This document shows, in pieces, positions 34,965 through 43,756 of a stretch of 64,000 nt of DNA (positions are counted from its first letter, which is position 1; every line of letters begins with the position of its first letter). The position numbers and the translations under genes are program-made. The notes under the pieces are model-generated. The model saw nothing but the letters and a program-made list of their open reading frames with translations, did not search any database and was not told where the DNA came from. The DNA comes from Candidatus Eremiobacterota bacterium (GTDB taxonomy: Bacteria > Vulcanimicrobiota > Vulcanimicrobiia > Vulcanimicrobiales > Vulcanimicrobiaceae), in contig JAFAKB010000071.1 in the NCBI GenBank assembly GCA_019235885.1, positions 62,001 through 126,000 on the forward strand. The letters run 5' to 3'.

Positions 34965-35770
34965 GCCCTGCACGCGTCTACCGGCACGGCGTGATTGCGC
35001 GCACCGCGCACTGGACCTGGGCGCTCGCGATCCTGGTGCTGGTGATGAGCGGGCTGCAGATCTTCAACGCGGCGCCGTACCTTGACGCCTCCGACAAGAG
35101 CAATCCCGCCCGGCGGCTGCTTGCGTTCGACGCGCAAGACACGCCGCGCGGTCCGGCCGGCTACACGATCCTCTTCGGACACCGCTTCACGACGACGCAC
35201 GTTTTTGGCTACACCGACGACGGGATGGGCGCCGAAACGCAGCGCGCGTTTCCCGGCTGGTTCACGCTGCCCGGACCGCAAGACCTCGCCGACGGCCGCC
35301 GCTGGCACCTGTTCTTCGCCTGGGCGCTGTTCGTCGGGTGGGCCGCGTACTTGATCTCCGCCGCATTGAGCGGGAAGCTGCGCGAGCTCGTTATGCGGCC
35401 CGAGGACTTTCGCAAGGTCTGGCCGATGCAGCTGTACTATCTGCGGCTGCGCAAGGAGCCGCCGCCGCACGGCACCTACAACCCGCTGCAGAAGCTGACC
35501 TACAACGTCGTCGTGTTCGTATTCTTTCCGCTGCTGATCCTGACCGGGCTGACGCTTTCGCCGGCGGTCGATGCGGCGCTGCCATGGCTGACGGCGCTCT
35601 TCGGCGGGCGGCAGTTCGCGCGGCTGTGGCACTTCACGCTGATGGTGCTGCTGCTCGGCTACTTCACGACGCATCTCGTGCTGGTGCTGACGACCGGGTT
35701 CTGGAACAACATGCGCTCGATGATCACCGGTTGGTTCGTCCTGGGCGCGCACGACGGGGTCGGACCGTGA
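34961..35770 (+). CDS. Cytochrome b561-type membrane subunit
   Basis: A 269-residue integral membrane cytochrome b, related to the b-type subunits of hydrogenases, formate dehydrogenase and thiosulfate reductase. About five TM segments, with candidate haem histidines in GVIARTAHWTWALAIL, RWHLFFAWALF, and FARLWHFTLMV/YFTTHLVLVL. It would pass electrons between the quinone pool and the coupled molybdopterin protein. GTG start overlaps the thioredoxin-like stop; its own stop overlaps the next start. Confidence 0.88.
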   Translation: MSPARVYRHGVIARTAHWTWALAILVLVMSGLQIFNAAPYLDASDKSNPARRLLAFDAQDTPRGPAGYTILFGHRFTTTHVFGYTDDGMGAETQRAFPGWFTLPGPQDLADGRRWHLFFAWALFVGWAAYLISAALSGKLRELVMRPEDFRKVWPMQLYYLRLRKEPPPHGTYNPLQKLTYNVVVFVFFPLLILTGLTLSPAVDAALPWLTALFGGRQFARLWHFTLMVLLLGYFTTHLVLVLTTGFWNNMRSMITGWFVLGAHDGVGP

Positions 35771-36507
35771 AGCGCCGGTTGTTCATCGCCTCGTCGCTCT
35801 CGGCGCTCGGCCTGGCCGGCTGCGGTCAGGTGAAAGAGTCGCTGACCGAGGGCCCGTTTCACAACGTCCTGTACTCGGCGGAGAATCTGAACCAAGCGGT
35901 GCTCGGCACGCACGGGCTGGCGCGCGAGTACTCCGAGCGCGACGTCGACGCGCAGTTCCGCGTGAACGGTTTCGACACGCCGAGCGACGCCACGTACGCG
36001 CGCCTGGCCCGCGGCGGTTTCCGCGATTACCGGCTCGCGGTCGACGGGCTGGTGGAACGGCCGCAGAAGCTCTCGCTCGCGGAGCTGCGCGCGGCCGGCG
36101 CGCGCAGCCAGATCACCCGCCACGACTGCGTCGAAGGCTGGAGCGCGATCGGGAAATGGAACGGCCCGCAGCTCGCGACCGTGCTGGCGATGGCGCAACC
36201 GAAACAGACCGCGCGCTACTGTGTCTTCCACTGCTTCGACGTCGACCAGTCGGGGCAGCCGTACTACGAGTCGCTCGACCTGCACCAGGCGGCACACCCG
36301 CAGACCGTGCTCGCGCTCGACCTCAACGACAAGCCGCTCGACCTCGACCACGGCGCACCGGTGCGCCTGAAGATTCCCACGCAGCTCGGCTACAAGAGCG
36401 CGAAGTGGGTCTCGCGGATCGAAGTCGTCGCCGACCTGAAGCCGTTCTTCGGCGGTTCCGGCGGCTATTGGGAGGATCAGGGATACGAATGGTATGCCGG
36501 CATCTAA
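35767..36507 (+). CDS. Molybdopterin-dependent oxidoreductase (sulfite-oxidase fold), lipoprotein or exported
   Basis: A 246-residue oxidoreductase of the sulfite oxidase/MsrP fold. The N-terminus carries a lipobox LGLAGC (C19), so it may be a lipoprotein. ITRHDCVEGWSAIGKW provides the molybdenum-coordinating cysteine, and DHGAPVRLKIPTQLGYKSAKW is the cofactor-domain end. Electron partner is the cytochrome b encoded just upstream. GTG start overlaps the cytochrome stop. The substrate is unknown. Confidence 0.9.
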   Translation: MKRRLFIASSLSALGLAGCGQVKESLTEGPFHNVLYSAENLNQAVLGTHGLAREYSERDVDAQFRVNGFDTPSDATYARLARGGFRDYRLAVDGLVERPQKLSLAELRAAGARSQITRHDCVEGWSAIGKWNGPQLATVLAMAQPKQTARYCVFHCFDVDQSGQPYYESLDLHQAAHPQTVLALDLNDKPLDLDHGAPVRLKIPTQLGYKSAKWVSRIEVVADLKPFFGGSGGYWEDQGYEWYAGI

Positions 36508-36511
36508 CGCG

Positions 36512-38161
36512 CTAGCAGTTGGTGTATGCTACCCCGATCTGCCCGACTGCCGCGCCGTTCGCGTCCGCCGCGTAGACGAGCCACTGCGCGAGACTTCCGC
36601 GACACATCGTCGACGGAATCGTGAACGAGAGACGTCCGCCGGCATTTTGAACCTGGGCTACTATGGGCTGAACTTGCCCTGCGGCGCTTTGAAAGCGCAG
36701 TGCCGGCGGAACACGTTGACCAGGCGGGACGATGAACGCGTTCGGTTGGCCGGGTACCAGCATGCAGTTCGGGATCATCGGCGAACAGCCCGGCGGCGTC
36801 GGTGTCGGCACCGGTGCCTTGTTCCCCGGTGGCTTCGGCGTTAGCTTCGGTTTGGGCGTCGGTGTCGGGGTAGGCGTCGGTGTCGCCGTCGGTGTCGGCG
36901 GCGGCGGTCTGCCGCCGGCGAGACAGACGATGGTGAACGTGCCCACATCGCCAAGTCCGGTCCCCGTGCTGTCGAGCACCGAGACATGCCATTTCGGCCC
37001 GTATTTGCAGAGCTCGGCCGACGCGGTTGCGCTAAGCGATCCGCCGCCTCCGGTGATCGGCGCGCGAATCTCCGGCGCGCTCTTCGGCGCGAAGATTTTG
37101 AAGATCAGCAGCGCGGGTGTGGTCGCGAGCGTGCTGCTCTTCCAGACCTTGATCTTGGTCCCGGGCGGACCGGCGCAGGGATCGATCTTCACCAGCGTTG
37201 ACGTGCCGCCGCAGCCGGCCGGCGGTCCGGAGCTCGGCGTCGCGAGCGGCGTCTTCGTCTGCTCCGCGGTACACTTAATCTTATAGTGCCCGACTTCGCC
37301 GAGGTAACCCATCGGCTTGAGCGCCTCGTCGGTGGCGGTGACGTTCCAGTTGAATTCCGCTGTCGGCGGCATCGTTACCCCCGGCGGCAGCGGTGGCCCG
37401 AGACGGCAGAGCTCGACGGGTGCGTGAACGACGAAGCCGCCAGGATGCTCTTCGACGCTCGCGATCACCTTCGTCGGCCCCAGCACCGCGAACAGCGGCG
37501 TAAAGTTAAGCTTCCACGGCTTGTACGTCAGCATCACCTGCGGCAGTACCGCGATCACGTCCCCGGGGACGCCGATGCAGGGGCGAATGTAGATGTGCGC
37601 GCCGGTCGTCGACACGCAGTTTGGTGACGGCCCGGAGGGCGGCGCAGGAGTGATGTGCGGAGCCGGTGTTTTCTTCGTGCAGTCGATGGTGAAGTGTCCC
37701 GCCTCACCTTCGAAGCCCATCAGTTTCCCCTTCGTGTCGAGCGCGAGCACGTTCCACGCCGCGCCGTATGCACACAGCTCTTTGGGAGCCGGCACCGTGA
37801 AACCGGTCGGGCCCTTCGAGACGACCGCGATCACCTGCAGCGGCGCGCGGACCGGAAACAGCGGGCGAAAGACCAGCTTCGCTGGCCGGGCATCAAGGTC
37901 GTGTTGCGGCAAGACGTTGATTAGGATGCCCGCCGGGCCTATGCACGGACGGATCACGATCGGCGCACCGGTCGTCGACACGCAACCTGGCCCGGGCCCA
38001 GGGGCGGGCGCGGCAGTGATCTTTGCCGTCGAGACGCTGCCCGCAGCCGTCGACGCCGTAGCCTTCGGCTTCGGCTTCGCGTTGGCACGACCGTCATGAG
38101 CCGCGATCACAAACAACAACGCGATCCCGAAAGCAGCGCCGAGACGATACTGTGCGCGCAT
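36512..38161 (-). CDS. Exported protein with four tandem four-cysteine modules
   Basis: A 549-residue exported protein I do not recognise. A signal peptide (about 6-27) and Lys/Pro/Thr-rich linker precede modules at about 60-161, 182-297, 317-413 and 459-549. Each has four cysteines in the same spacing: C60/C73/C130/C161, C182/C195/C252/C297, C317/C329/C385/C413, C459/C466/C520/C549. The first two share CVSTTGA and RPCIG. A threonine/proline repeat linker (PTPTATPTPTPTP, 422-450) precedes the last. GAGAGGA before the ATG supports the start. Probably a disulfide-bonded surface or secreted beta-sandwich protein. It converges on the molybdopterin gene. Confidence 0.75.
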   Translation of the reverse strand: MRAQYRLGAAFGIALLFVIAAHDGRANAKPKPKATASTAAGSVSTAKITAAPAPGPGPGCVSTTGAPIVIRPCIGPAGILINVLPQHDLDARPAKLVFRPLFPVRAPLQVIAVVSKGPTGFTVPAPKELCAYGAAWNVLALDTKGKLMGFEGEAGHFTIDCTKKTPAPHITPAPPSGPSPNCVSTTGAHIYIRPCIGVPGDVIAVLPQVMLTYKPWKLNFTPLFAVLGPTKVIASVEEHPGGFVVHAPVELCRLGPPLPPGVTMPPTAEFNWNVTATDEALKPMGYLGEVGHYKIKCTAEQTKTPLATPSSGPPAGCGGTSTLVKIDPCAGPPGTKIKVWKSSTLATTPALLIFKIFAPKSAPEIRAPITGGGGSLSATASAELCKYGPKWHVSVLDSTGTGLGDVGTFTIVCLAGGRPPPPTPTATPTPTPTPTPKPKLTPKPPGNKAPVPTPTPPGCSPMIPNCMLVPGQPNAFIVPPGQRVPPALRFQSAAGQVQPIVAQVQNAGGRLSFTIPSTMCRGSLAQWLVYAADANGAAVGQIGVAYTNC

Positions 38162-38243
38162 CGTTCCTCTCCCAGCAGGCGGTGCACACAAAGCCCGGGG
38201 ATGCGCGCCGCCGTGCTCGTCTACGATAGCACCATACTGCCCA

Positions 38244-38412
38244 TTAGTCGATCAAGAGCACGTTATCGAGATCGGCGATCAGATCGTCGCTCTTCTCAAG
38301 CCGCAACAGATCGTCCGGGATCGGCGGAGTTCGTCCCCTCGACCGATGCACGATGTTCGATCGGCTGTCAGGACCGCCGATGCTTGTCGCGCGGCTGCGG
38401 CGAAGCGCGGGG
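38244..38412 (-). pseudogene. C-terminal fossil of a trans-sulfuration PLP enzyme
   Basis: The minus strand encodes ATSIGGPDSRSNIVHRSRG and DDLLRLEKSDDLIADLDNVL before a TAA at 38244. This matches the C-terminus of the intact enzyme at 42519-43670 (ATSFGGPDSLVEHRASVEG and GDLLRLAAGLEDAGDLIADL) in order and spacing; DNA alignment between 38269-38410 and 42542-42700 is also visible. No start or upstream part remains. It lies directly before the start of the debranching enzyme gene. Confidence 0.7.
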
Positions 38413-38415
38413 CTG

Positions 38416-40410
38416 ATGGAAGCAGTTTCGGCACCGCGGCTCGATCGCGCGTCGTGCGCCGATCTCGACGTGTCCGAACGGCGCGAATGGCTCGTTACGA
38501 ACGGGCTCGGCGGGTTCGCCTGCGGAACGATCGCCGGAACAATCACGCGGCGCTATCACGGTTTGCTTTTCGCCGCGCGAACGCCGCCCGTGGGCCGCAG
38601 GCTGCTGTGCCCGAAGATCGACGCCGAGGTGGCGTACGACGGCGTAACGTACGCGCTCGCGACCGACCGCTGGCGCCGAGGCGCGATCGCGCCGCGAGGC
38701 TATATGTTCTTGACGGGCTTTCGGCTCGACGGGACGATCCCGGTGTGGACGTTTACCTGCGGCGACGCGGTGATCGAGCGGCGCGTGTGGATGGAGCACG
38801 ATCTCAATCGCACCTACGTCCAGCACCGCGCCGTTCGCGCGCGCATGCCGCTGGGGCTGACGCTGCACGCGTTCGCGAACTACCGCGACCTTCACGGCGC
38901 GACCCACGCCGGCAACTGGACGATGGACGTGCACGCAACGCCGGACGGAATTCGCGTGGTGCCGTACGAGGGCGCGATGACGATCGAGTTCCGCGCCGAC
39001 CGTGGCACGTTCGTCCCCGAGCACATCTGGTACCGCGACTTCGAGTATCCCGTCGAGCGGGAGCGCGGGCTCGACGATTCCGAAGACCACCTGCGCGTCG
39101 GCACGTTCGACACGCCGCTCGAGGCGGGTGAATCGATGACCATCGCGGTCGGCGACCACGAGTTGCCCGCGATCGATTCATCTGGTGCGCTCGAGCGCGT
39201 TCGACGCCGCGAGTCCGACCTGCTTGCCGCGTGGCGCGCTGCGCACGATAAAGCCGATGAGGCACCCGATTGGGTCGCGCGGCTCGTGCTCGCAGCCGAC
39301 CAGTTCGTCGTGGGCCGCCCGCTCGCCGATGATCCGGACGCGCGCTCGGTCATTGCCGGATACCCGTGGTTCGGCGACTGGGGGCGCGACACCGCGATCG
39401 CGCTGCCGGGTCTGGCGCTCGCAACGGGGCGCTACGACGTCGCGCGGCGGATCCTGCGCACGTTTGCGCGGTTCGTCGAGGACGGGATGCTGCCGAACTT
39501 CTTCCCCGACGAGGGGCAGCCGGCGGCGTACAACTCGGTCGATGCGGCGCTGTGGTACGTCGAAGCGGTCCGCCGCGACGTCGATGCGAGCGGTGATGCC
39601 CGAACGCTAAAAGAGCTGTTCCCGGTGCTGCGCGCGATCGTCGAGGCGTACAAGGCGGGAACGCGCTTCGGGATTGCTGTCGATCCCGCCGACGGGCTAC
39701 TGCGCGCCGGAGTACCCGGCGTGCAGCTAACTTGGATGGACGCGAAGGTGGGCGACTGGGTTGTCACGCCCCGAATCGGCAAGCCGGTCGAAGTCAACGC
39801 GCTGTGGATCAACGCGCTGCGCGCGTGTGCCCGGTTCGCGAAAATGCTCGGCGATGATCCCTCACCGTTCGCGACCGCCGCGGCGCGCGCCGAAGCCGGC
39901 TTCGAACGGTTTTGGAGCGCCGCGCACGGCTGGTGCTTCGACGTCATCGACGGACCGAACGGCGACGATCCCTCACTGCGTCCGAACCAGCTCTTCGCGG
40001 TCGCCCTTCCCATCGACGTCCTCGACGATGCACGCCGCCGCGCGATCGTCGACGTGTGCTCCGCACGTCTTTGGACGCCGGCCGGATTGCGCAGCCTCGC
40101 GCCGGGCGAGCCCGGCTATGCCGGACGGTACGAAGGCGACCAGCGGGCGCGCGACGCCGCCTACCATCAGGGCACGGTATGGACGTGGCTTGCCGGGCCG
40201 TTCGCGCTCACGCACGCGCGCGTCTACGGCGACGCGGCCGCGAGCGCCGAACTGCTCGCGGCCTGCGCGCGCGACGGGCTGACCGGCGACGCGTTCGGCA
40301 CGCTCGGCGAGATCGCCGACGGCGATCCGCCGTTCGCTGCGCGCGGCGCGTTCGCGCAGGCATGGAGCGTTGCAATGGTGCTCGACGCGTGGTCGCAGCT
40401 CGCACGGTAA
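38416..40410 (+). CDS. Amylo-alpha-1,6-glucosidase (glycogen debranching enzyme, GDE family)
   Basis: A 664-residue bacterial/archaeal-type debranching enzyme, removing the alpha-1,6 branch glucose from glycogen. N-terminal beta domain starts REWLVTNGLGGFACGTIAGT, TRRYHGLLFAA. The (alpha/alpha)6 barrel has YPWFGDWGRDTAIALPGL with the acid region, DAALWYVEAV, LTWMDAK, and LGEIADGDPPFAARGAFAQA near the end. I start at the ATG at 38416 because frames upstream lie antisense in the pseudogene. No other glycogen gene is near. Confidence 0.9.
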   Translation: MEAVSAPRLDRASCADLDVSERREWLVTNGLGGFACGTIAGTITRRYHGLLFAARTPPVGRRLLCPKIDAEVAYDGVTYALATDRWRRGAIAPRGYMFLTGFRLDGTIPVWTFTCGDAVIERRVWMEHDLNRTYVQHRAVRARMPLGLTLHAFANYRDLHGATHAGNWTMDVHATPDGIRVVPYEGAMTIEFRADRGTFVPEHIWYRDFEYPVERERGLDDSEDHLRVGTFDTPLEAGESMTIAVGDHELPAIDSSGALERVRRRESDLLAAWRAAHDKADEAPDWVARLVLAADQFVVGRPLADDPDARSVIAGYPWFGDWGRDTAIALPGLALATGRYDVARRILRTFARFVEDGMLPNFFPDEGQPAAYNSVDAALWYVEAVRRDVDASGDARTLKELFPVLRAIVEAYKAGTRFGIAVDPADGLLRAGVPGVQLTWMDAKVGDWVVTPRIGKPVEVNALWINALRACARFAKMLGDDPSPFATAAARAEAGFERFWSAAHGWCFDVIDGPNGDDPSLRPNQLFAVALPIDVLDDARRRAIVDVCSARLWTPAGLRSLAPGEPGYAGRYEGDQRARDAAYHQGTVWTWLAGPFALTHARVYGDAAASAELLAACARDGLTGDAFGTLGEIADGDPPFAARGAFAQAWSVAMVLDAWSQLAR

Positions 40411-40460
40411 CACAAACGCGCGGCACGCATCTGTCAGTTTTCGTCGCGGAGGTCGCGCGG

Positions 40461-40488
40461 CCGGTGCGGAAAGCCGCCGCACCGGAGG
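40461..40488 (+). promoter_or_regulatory. Hairpin that overlaps the Shine-Dalgarno sequence
   Basis: CCGGTGCGG (40461-40469) and CCGCACCGG (40477-40485) form a perfect nine-pair stem with a seven-base loop. The GGAGG at 40484-40488 for the next gene starts inside the stem, so folding would partly hide it. Confidence 0.5.
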
Positions 40489-40496
40489 TTTACCAG

Positions 40497-41192
40497 ATGA
40501 ACCGCTTCACCGCACGGAGATGTCTTCACGCCGGCGTCTTCTTCGGCGTGCTGGCCCTGCTCGCGGCCCCGCCGTGCTGGGGCGCCGACGTCCGCCGGAT
40601 CGCGCTCACGCCGAACGCGCTCTCACCGCGCGGCGGCGCGCGAAGCATCGTCTACCGTGGCGTGCGCGCGATCCGCCTCGAAACGAGCGATCCCGATCGC
40701 ACCTTGGTATCGCTCGTCGCGGCGCCGCCGTTTCGAATCGGCACGATCGACGTCGACGTCGCGGCGCGGCCGAACTCCACCACTGATCCGACCGCGCGCG
40801 GGTTCGCCGGGGTCGTCTTCGGAGTGCGCAAGGACGGCGGCTTCGAGGGCGTCTACATTCGCGCCACCAACGGCCGCTCGAGCGACCAAGAGCGCCGCAA
40901 CCACTCGACGCAGTACGTCTCGGAGCCGGAGTGGAGCTGGCACCGGCTGCGCACCAAATTTCCGTCGAGGTACGAGTCCTATGCCGACGTCGTCCCCGGC
41001 GTCTGGACGCATCTGCGACTCAAGGTCGCACCGAAGTCGGTTCGCCTCTACGTCAACGGCGCGGCGCAGCCGGCGCTGATCGTTCAGCGGATCCTCGGCG
41101 GGGCGCCGTCCGCTCGCGGCGAGATCGGCTTCATGTACGGCCCGCTCACCGAGGCGAACTTCGCGCACCTGGTCGTCAGGCCGAACGCATAG
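40497..41192 (+). CDS. Exported LamG-like/DUF1080-like protein
   Basis: A 231-residue protein with a signal peptide (about 10-29, GVFFGVLALLAAPPCWG). The mature part resembles concanavalin-like beta sandwiches: FAGVVFGVRKDGGFEGVYIR, a Trp-containing strand EPEWSWHRLRTKFPSRYESY and the signature WTHLRLKVAPKSVRLYVNG, as found in DUF1080 or LamG proteins that bind glycans. GGAGG at 40484-40488 fits the ATG at 40497. Role unknown. Confidence 0.75.
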   Translation: MNRFTARRCLHAGVFFGVLALLAAPPCWGADVRRIALTPNALSPRGGARSIVYRGVRAIRLETSDPDRTLVSLVAAPPFRIGTIDVDVAARPNSTTDPTARGFAGVVFGVRKDGGFEGVYIRATNGRSSDQERRNHSTQYVSEPEWSWHRLRTKFPSRYESYADVVPGVWTHLRLKVAPKSVRLYVNGAAQPALIVQRILGGAPSARGEIGFMYGPLTEANFAHLVVRPNA

Positions 41193-41194
41193 CG

Positions 41195-41629
41195 TCAGCG
41201 CTTGCAGCCGGCGCGCTCGAAGGTGAGCCCGACGTCGCCGTAAAGCAGCTTCGAATAGCGCACCGCGGTGAGGGTGCAGCCTTTCAGCGCGAAGCCGATG
41301 ACTTTGTCTTCCTTGCGCGCCTTCCGCTTGCTGCCGACCAGTGCGATGCGGGTGAAGTGCACTTCCGCCGTCGCGCCGCGCTCGCGCCACGAGCCGGACT
41401 CGCGCACGGGAAGAACCCCGGGCCCGTATCGGCGTTCGAGGTCCGGGAAGCGCGTTGTCAGCATGACGCGATGCGCGCGGTCGAGGACCAGCGTGAGCGC
41501 CTGCGTGCTGTCGGCACCCGGCCGCGACATGGTGTAGGTTCCGACGTAGCGCGACGTCGCCGCGCCGGCGGGCCCGGACAGGAGCAGCATGGCGATCAAA
41601 CCTGCCGCGACGCGTGCGTGCGGTCGCAT
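41195..41629 (-). CDS. Exported NlpE-like hypothetical protein
   Basis: A 144-residue protein with a clear signal peptide (RVAAGLIAMLLLSGPAGAAT). The mature part begins SRYVGTYTMSRPGADSTQAL and TLVLDRAHRVMLTTRF, a beta-strand-rich pattern that recalls the N-terminal domain of NlpE-like lipoproteins, but the CxxC motif of NlpE is absent. Two cysteines (KGCTLTAV, RAGCKR) may pair. It converges with the LamG-like gene, two bases apart. Confidence 0.55.
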   Translation of the reverse strand: MRPHARVAAGLIAMLLLSGPAGAATSRYVGTYTMSRPGADSTQALTLVLDRAHRVMLTTRFPDLERRYGPGVLPVRESGSWRERGATAEVHFTRIALVGSKRKARKEDKVIGFALKGCTLTAVRYSKLLYGDVGLTFERAGCKR

Positions 41630-41670
41630 TGCGTGGCTATCCGCCTGCGCCGCTCGAGCGTCCTCCTGGT

Positions 41671-42417
41671 TCAGTGCGTCGATACGCGCGCACGCGGGGA
41701 GTGCTGCGCGCAGGGGGCCTGCGCGGCCTTGAGCTCCGCTGCCATGTTCTGTACGTAGTTGCGCTCGAGGAGGTACTGATCGCGGCGCTGTTCGAGGTGC
41801 GCCGGATCCTGCACGGGCAGCATGACGGGCCGGCCGTTGCGCACGGTCAGGATCGTGCCGTAGAGCTGTTTCTTGCCCCCCGCGACCAGGACCGTGTCTT
41901 GGATCCCGGCGACGGTCGGCCGGGGAATCGCGTCCCGCTTGGCGAGCCGTTGCAGCGCCGGCAGCAGCGCTGCTTCGAACGGCGTGTCCTCGCTCTCATT
42001 GAGGATCCCGAGCGCGGCGCTGGCAGCCGCGAGCCCGACCAGATGAACGGTCGGCCAACCGTGCTCGCGCACGATCTGTTTCAATTCTGCGTCGTTCGCG
42101 CGGTTGACGGCGAGCATGCGCTCAAGCTGCGGCGAATTGCCGCCGCCCTTCGCCGTACCGGGCCGGCCCATCGACTGCGCCACAGCGCGCTGCGCGCGGC
42201 TCGATGCGTCCGCCATGCGCAGCAACTCGCGGGCCAGCGGTTTGTTCGTGCCACTCCCGTTGAGCCGTTCGAGCCGCGCGGCGTAGCGGTTCCAGCGCGC
42301 GGTCGTCTGCGAGTCGACGGCGCTGCCTCCGACGCCGCAGTCCGCGCCGGCGCCGGGCCGAGGGTGCTGCAGAAGCAGCAAGGCGAGCGAGACGACGGTG
42401 AACAGCGCGACGCGCAC
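41671..42417 (-). CDS. DUF6624-like exported protein
   Basis: A 248-residue protein with a signal peptide (VALFTVVSLALLLLQHPRPG). The mature part has the DUF6624 hallmarks LKQIVREHGWPTVHLVGLAA and the final KKQLYGTILTVRNGRPVMLP, VQDPAHLEQRRDQYLL. Function of DUF6624 is unknown. It appears to be transcribed separately from the NlpE-like gene downstream. Confidence 0.7.
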   Translation of the reverse strand: MRVALFTVVSLALLLLQHPRPGAGADCGVGGSAVDSQTTARWNRYAARLERLNGSGTNKPLARELLRMADASSRAQRAVAQSMGRPGTAKGGGNSPQLERMLAVNRANDAELKQIVREHGWPTVHLVGLAAASAALGILNESEDTPFEAALLPALQRLAKRDAIPRPTVAGIQDTVLVAGGKKQLYGTILTVRNGRPVMLPVQDPAHLEQRRDQYLLERNYVQNMAAELKAAQAPCAQHSPRARVSTH

Positions 42418-42518
42418 TCCGGACCTCCTCGGCGAGGCGTGCTCGCACGCTGATGATTCCGCGATCCGCGCTCGGTGCCACGGTCAGGCACTCTTTCGGC
42501 AGCGCGGATTCGGCGCAC

Positions 42519-43670
42519 TCAGCCTGCGTCGAGCGCCTGCTGCAGATCGGCGATCAGGTCTCCGGCGTCTTCCAGTCCGGCCGCTAAGCGCAGCAGGTCG
42601 CCGGGCGTCTTCGACGCGGTGCCTTCGACCGAGGCGCGGTGCTCGACCAAGCTGTCCGGTCCGCCGAAGCTCGTGGCGCGCCGGAACAGCCGCAGGCGCG
42701 CGGCAACGCGGAGAGTGTCGTCGGCATCGCCGTTCACGCGGAACGAGAACAACCCGCCGCTCCCCGAGGACTGCTGAGCCGCGAGGGCGTGACCCGGATG
42801 GGTCGGAAGCCCGGGGTGCAGCACCTCGCGCACCGCGGGATGCGTGGCGAGAAATTCCGCGAGCGCGAGCGCGCTTTCATTCTGCCAGCGCACCCGCTGC
42901 ACGAGCGAGGTGATCCCGCGCAGCGTCAGCCACGATGCGAAGGGGGAGGGGATCGCACCGCACAGCTTTTGCTGCGCACGAACGCGCTTCCAAAAGTCGT
43001 CGGCGCGAGCGGTGACGAGCGCTCCGCCCATCACGTCGTGGTTGCCCGCAAGGTACTTCGTCGTCGCGTGAACGACCAAGTCGGCGCCGTGCGCGAGCGG
43101 CTGCTGCAGCACCGGCGTCGGCAGCGTGTTGTCGCAGGCGACGATCGCGCCGGCGGCGTGCGCGAGCGCGGCGACACCGGTGATGTCGGTGATCCGCAGC
43201 AGCGGGTTCGACGGCGTCTCGATAAAGACAAGCCGTGTCTCCGGCGCGAGCGCCGCCTCGACCGCATTCAAGTCAGCGCAGTCGGCGTACGTCACCGACA
43301 GCCCCCACGGCACGAAGACCTCGTCGAGCATCACGCGGATGCTGTAATACGAGTCCTCCGCGACGACGACGTGATCCCCCGGCCGCAGCGCCTGAAAGAG
43401 CGTCATCGCCGCGGCGCTGCCGCTGGCGAACGCCGCCGCGTCGGCGCCGTCTTCGAGGTCGGTCAGCGCGTGCTCGAGCTGCCGGCGGTTGGGGTTGTCC
43501 TCGCGCGAGTAGATGAAGCCGCCGGAGTACTCGCCTTCCGGATCGCGCTCGAACGTCGTCGACAGAAAAATCGGCGGCGCGATCGATCGTTCGTCGCCGT
43601 ATAGCGCCGAAGCGGCGCGCACTGCGCGCGTCGCGAGCGAAATCCTCTTGCGATGCGGCTTTATCGGCAT
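42519..43670 (-). CDS. Trans-sulfuration PLP enzyme (cystathionine gamma-synthase/lyase family)
   Basis: A 383-residue Cys/Met-metabolism PLP enzyme. The cofactor lysine is K205 in HATTKYLAGNHDVMGG, D180 in VACDNTLPTP binds the ring nitrogen, and YSREDNPNRRQLE is the phosphate/substrate region. FASGSAAAMT marks the PLP phosphate cup. Whether it is a synthase, gamma-lyase or beta-lyase cannot be decided from sequence alone. A decayed C-terminal copy lies 4 kb away. No riboswitch of the SAM type is evident upstream. Confidence 0.9.
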   Translation of the reverse strand: MPIKPHRKRISLATRAVRAASALYGDERSIAPPIFLSTTFERDPEGEYSGGFIYSREDNPNRRQLEHALTDLEDGADAAAFASGSAAAMTLFQALRPGDHVVVAEDSYYSIRVMLDEVFVPWGLSVTYADCADLNAVEAALAPETRLVFIETPSNPLLRITDITGVAALAHAAGAIVACDNTLPTPVLQQPLAHGADLVVHATTKYLAGNHDVMGGALVTARADDFWKRVRAQQKLCGAIPSPFASWLTLRGITSLVQRVRWQNESALALAEFLATHPAVREVLHPGLPTHPGHALAAQQSSGSGGLFSFRVNGDADDTLRVAARLRLFRRATSFGGPDSLVEHRASVEGTASKTPGDLLRLAAGLEDAGDLIADLQQALDAG

Positions 43671-43756
43671 GCCAGCCCGGTCATGGGCTCACAGCCGGAG
43701 CCGTCGACGATCTCGCAAGGTGTCGTCCACATACAAATGTCGGCCCGTAAAGCCAA

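Noticed and set aside
36840-36905. Minisatellite-like GGCGTCGGTGTCG repeats
   Set aside because: Explained by the coding of a Pro/Thr linker in the cysteine-module protein.
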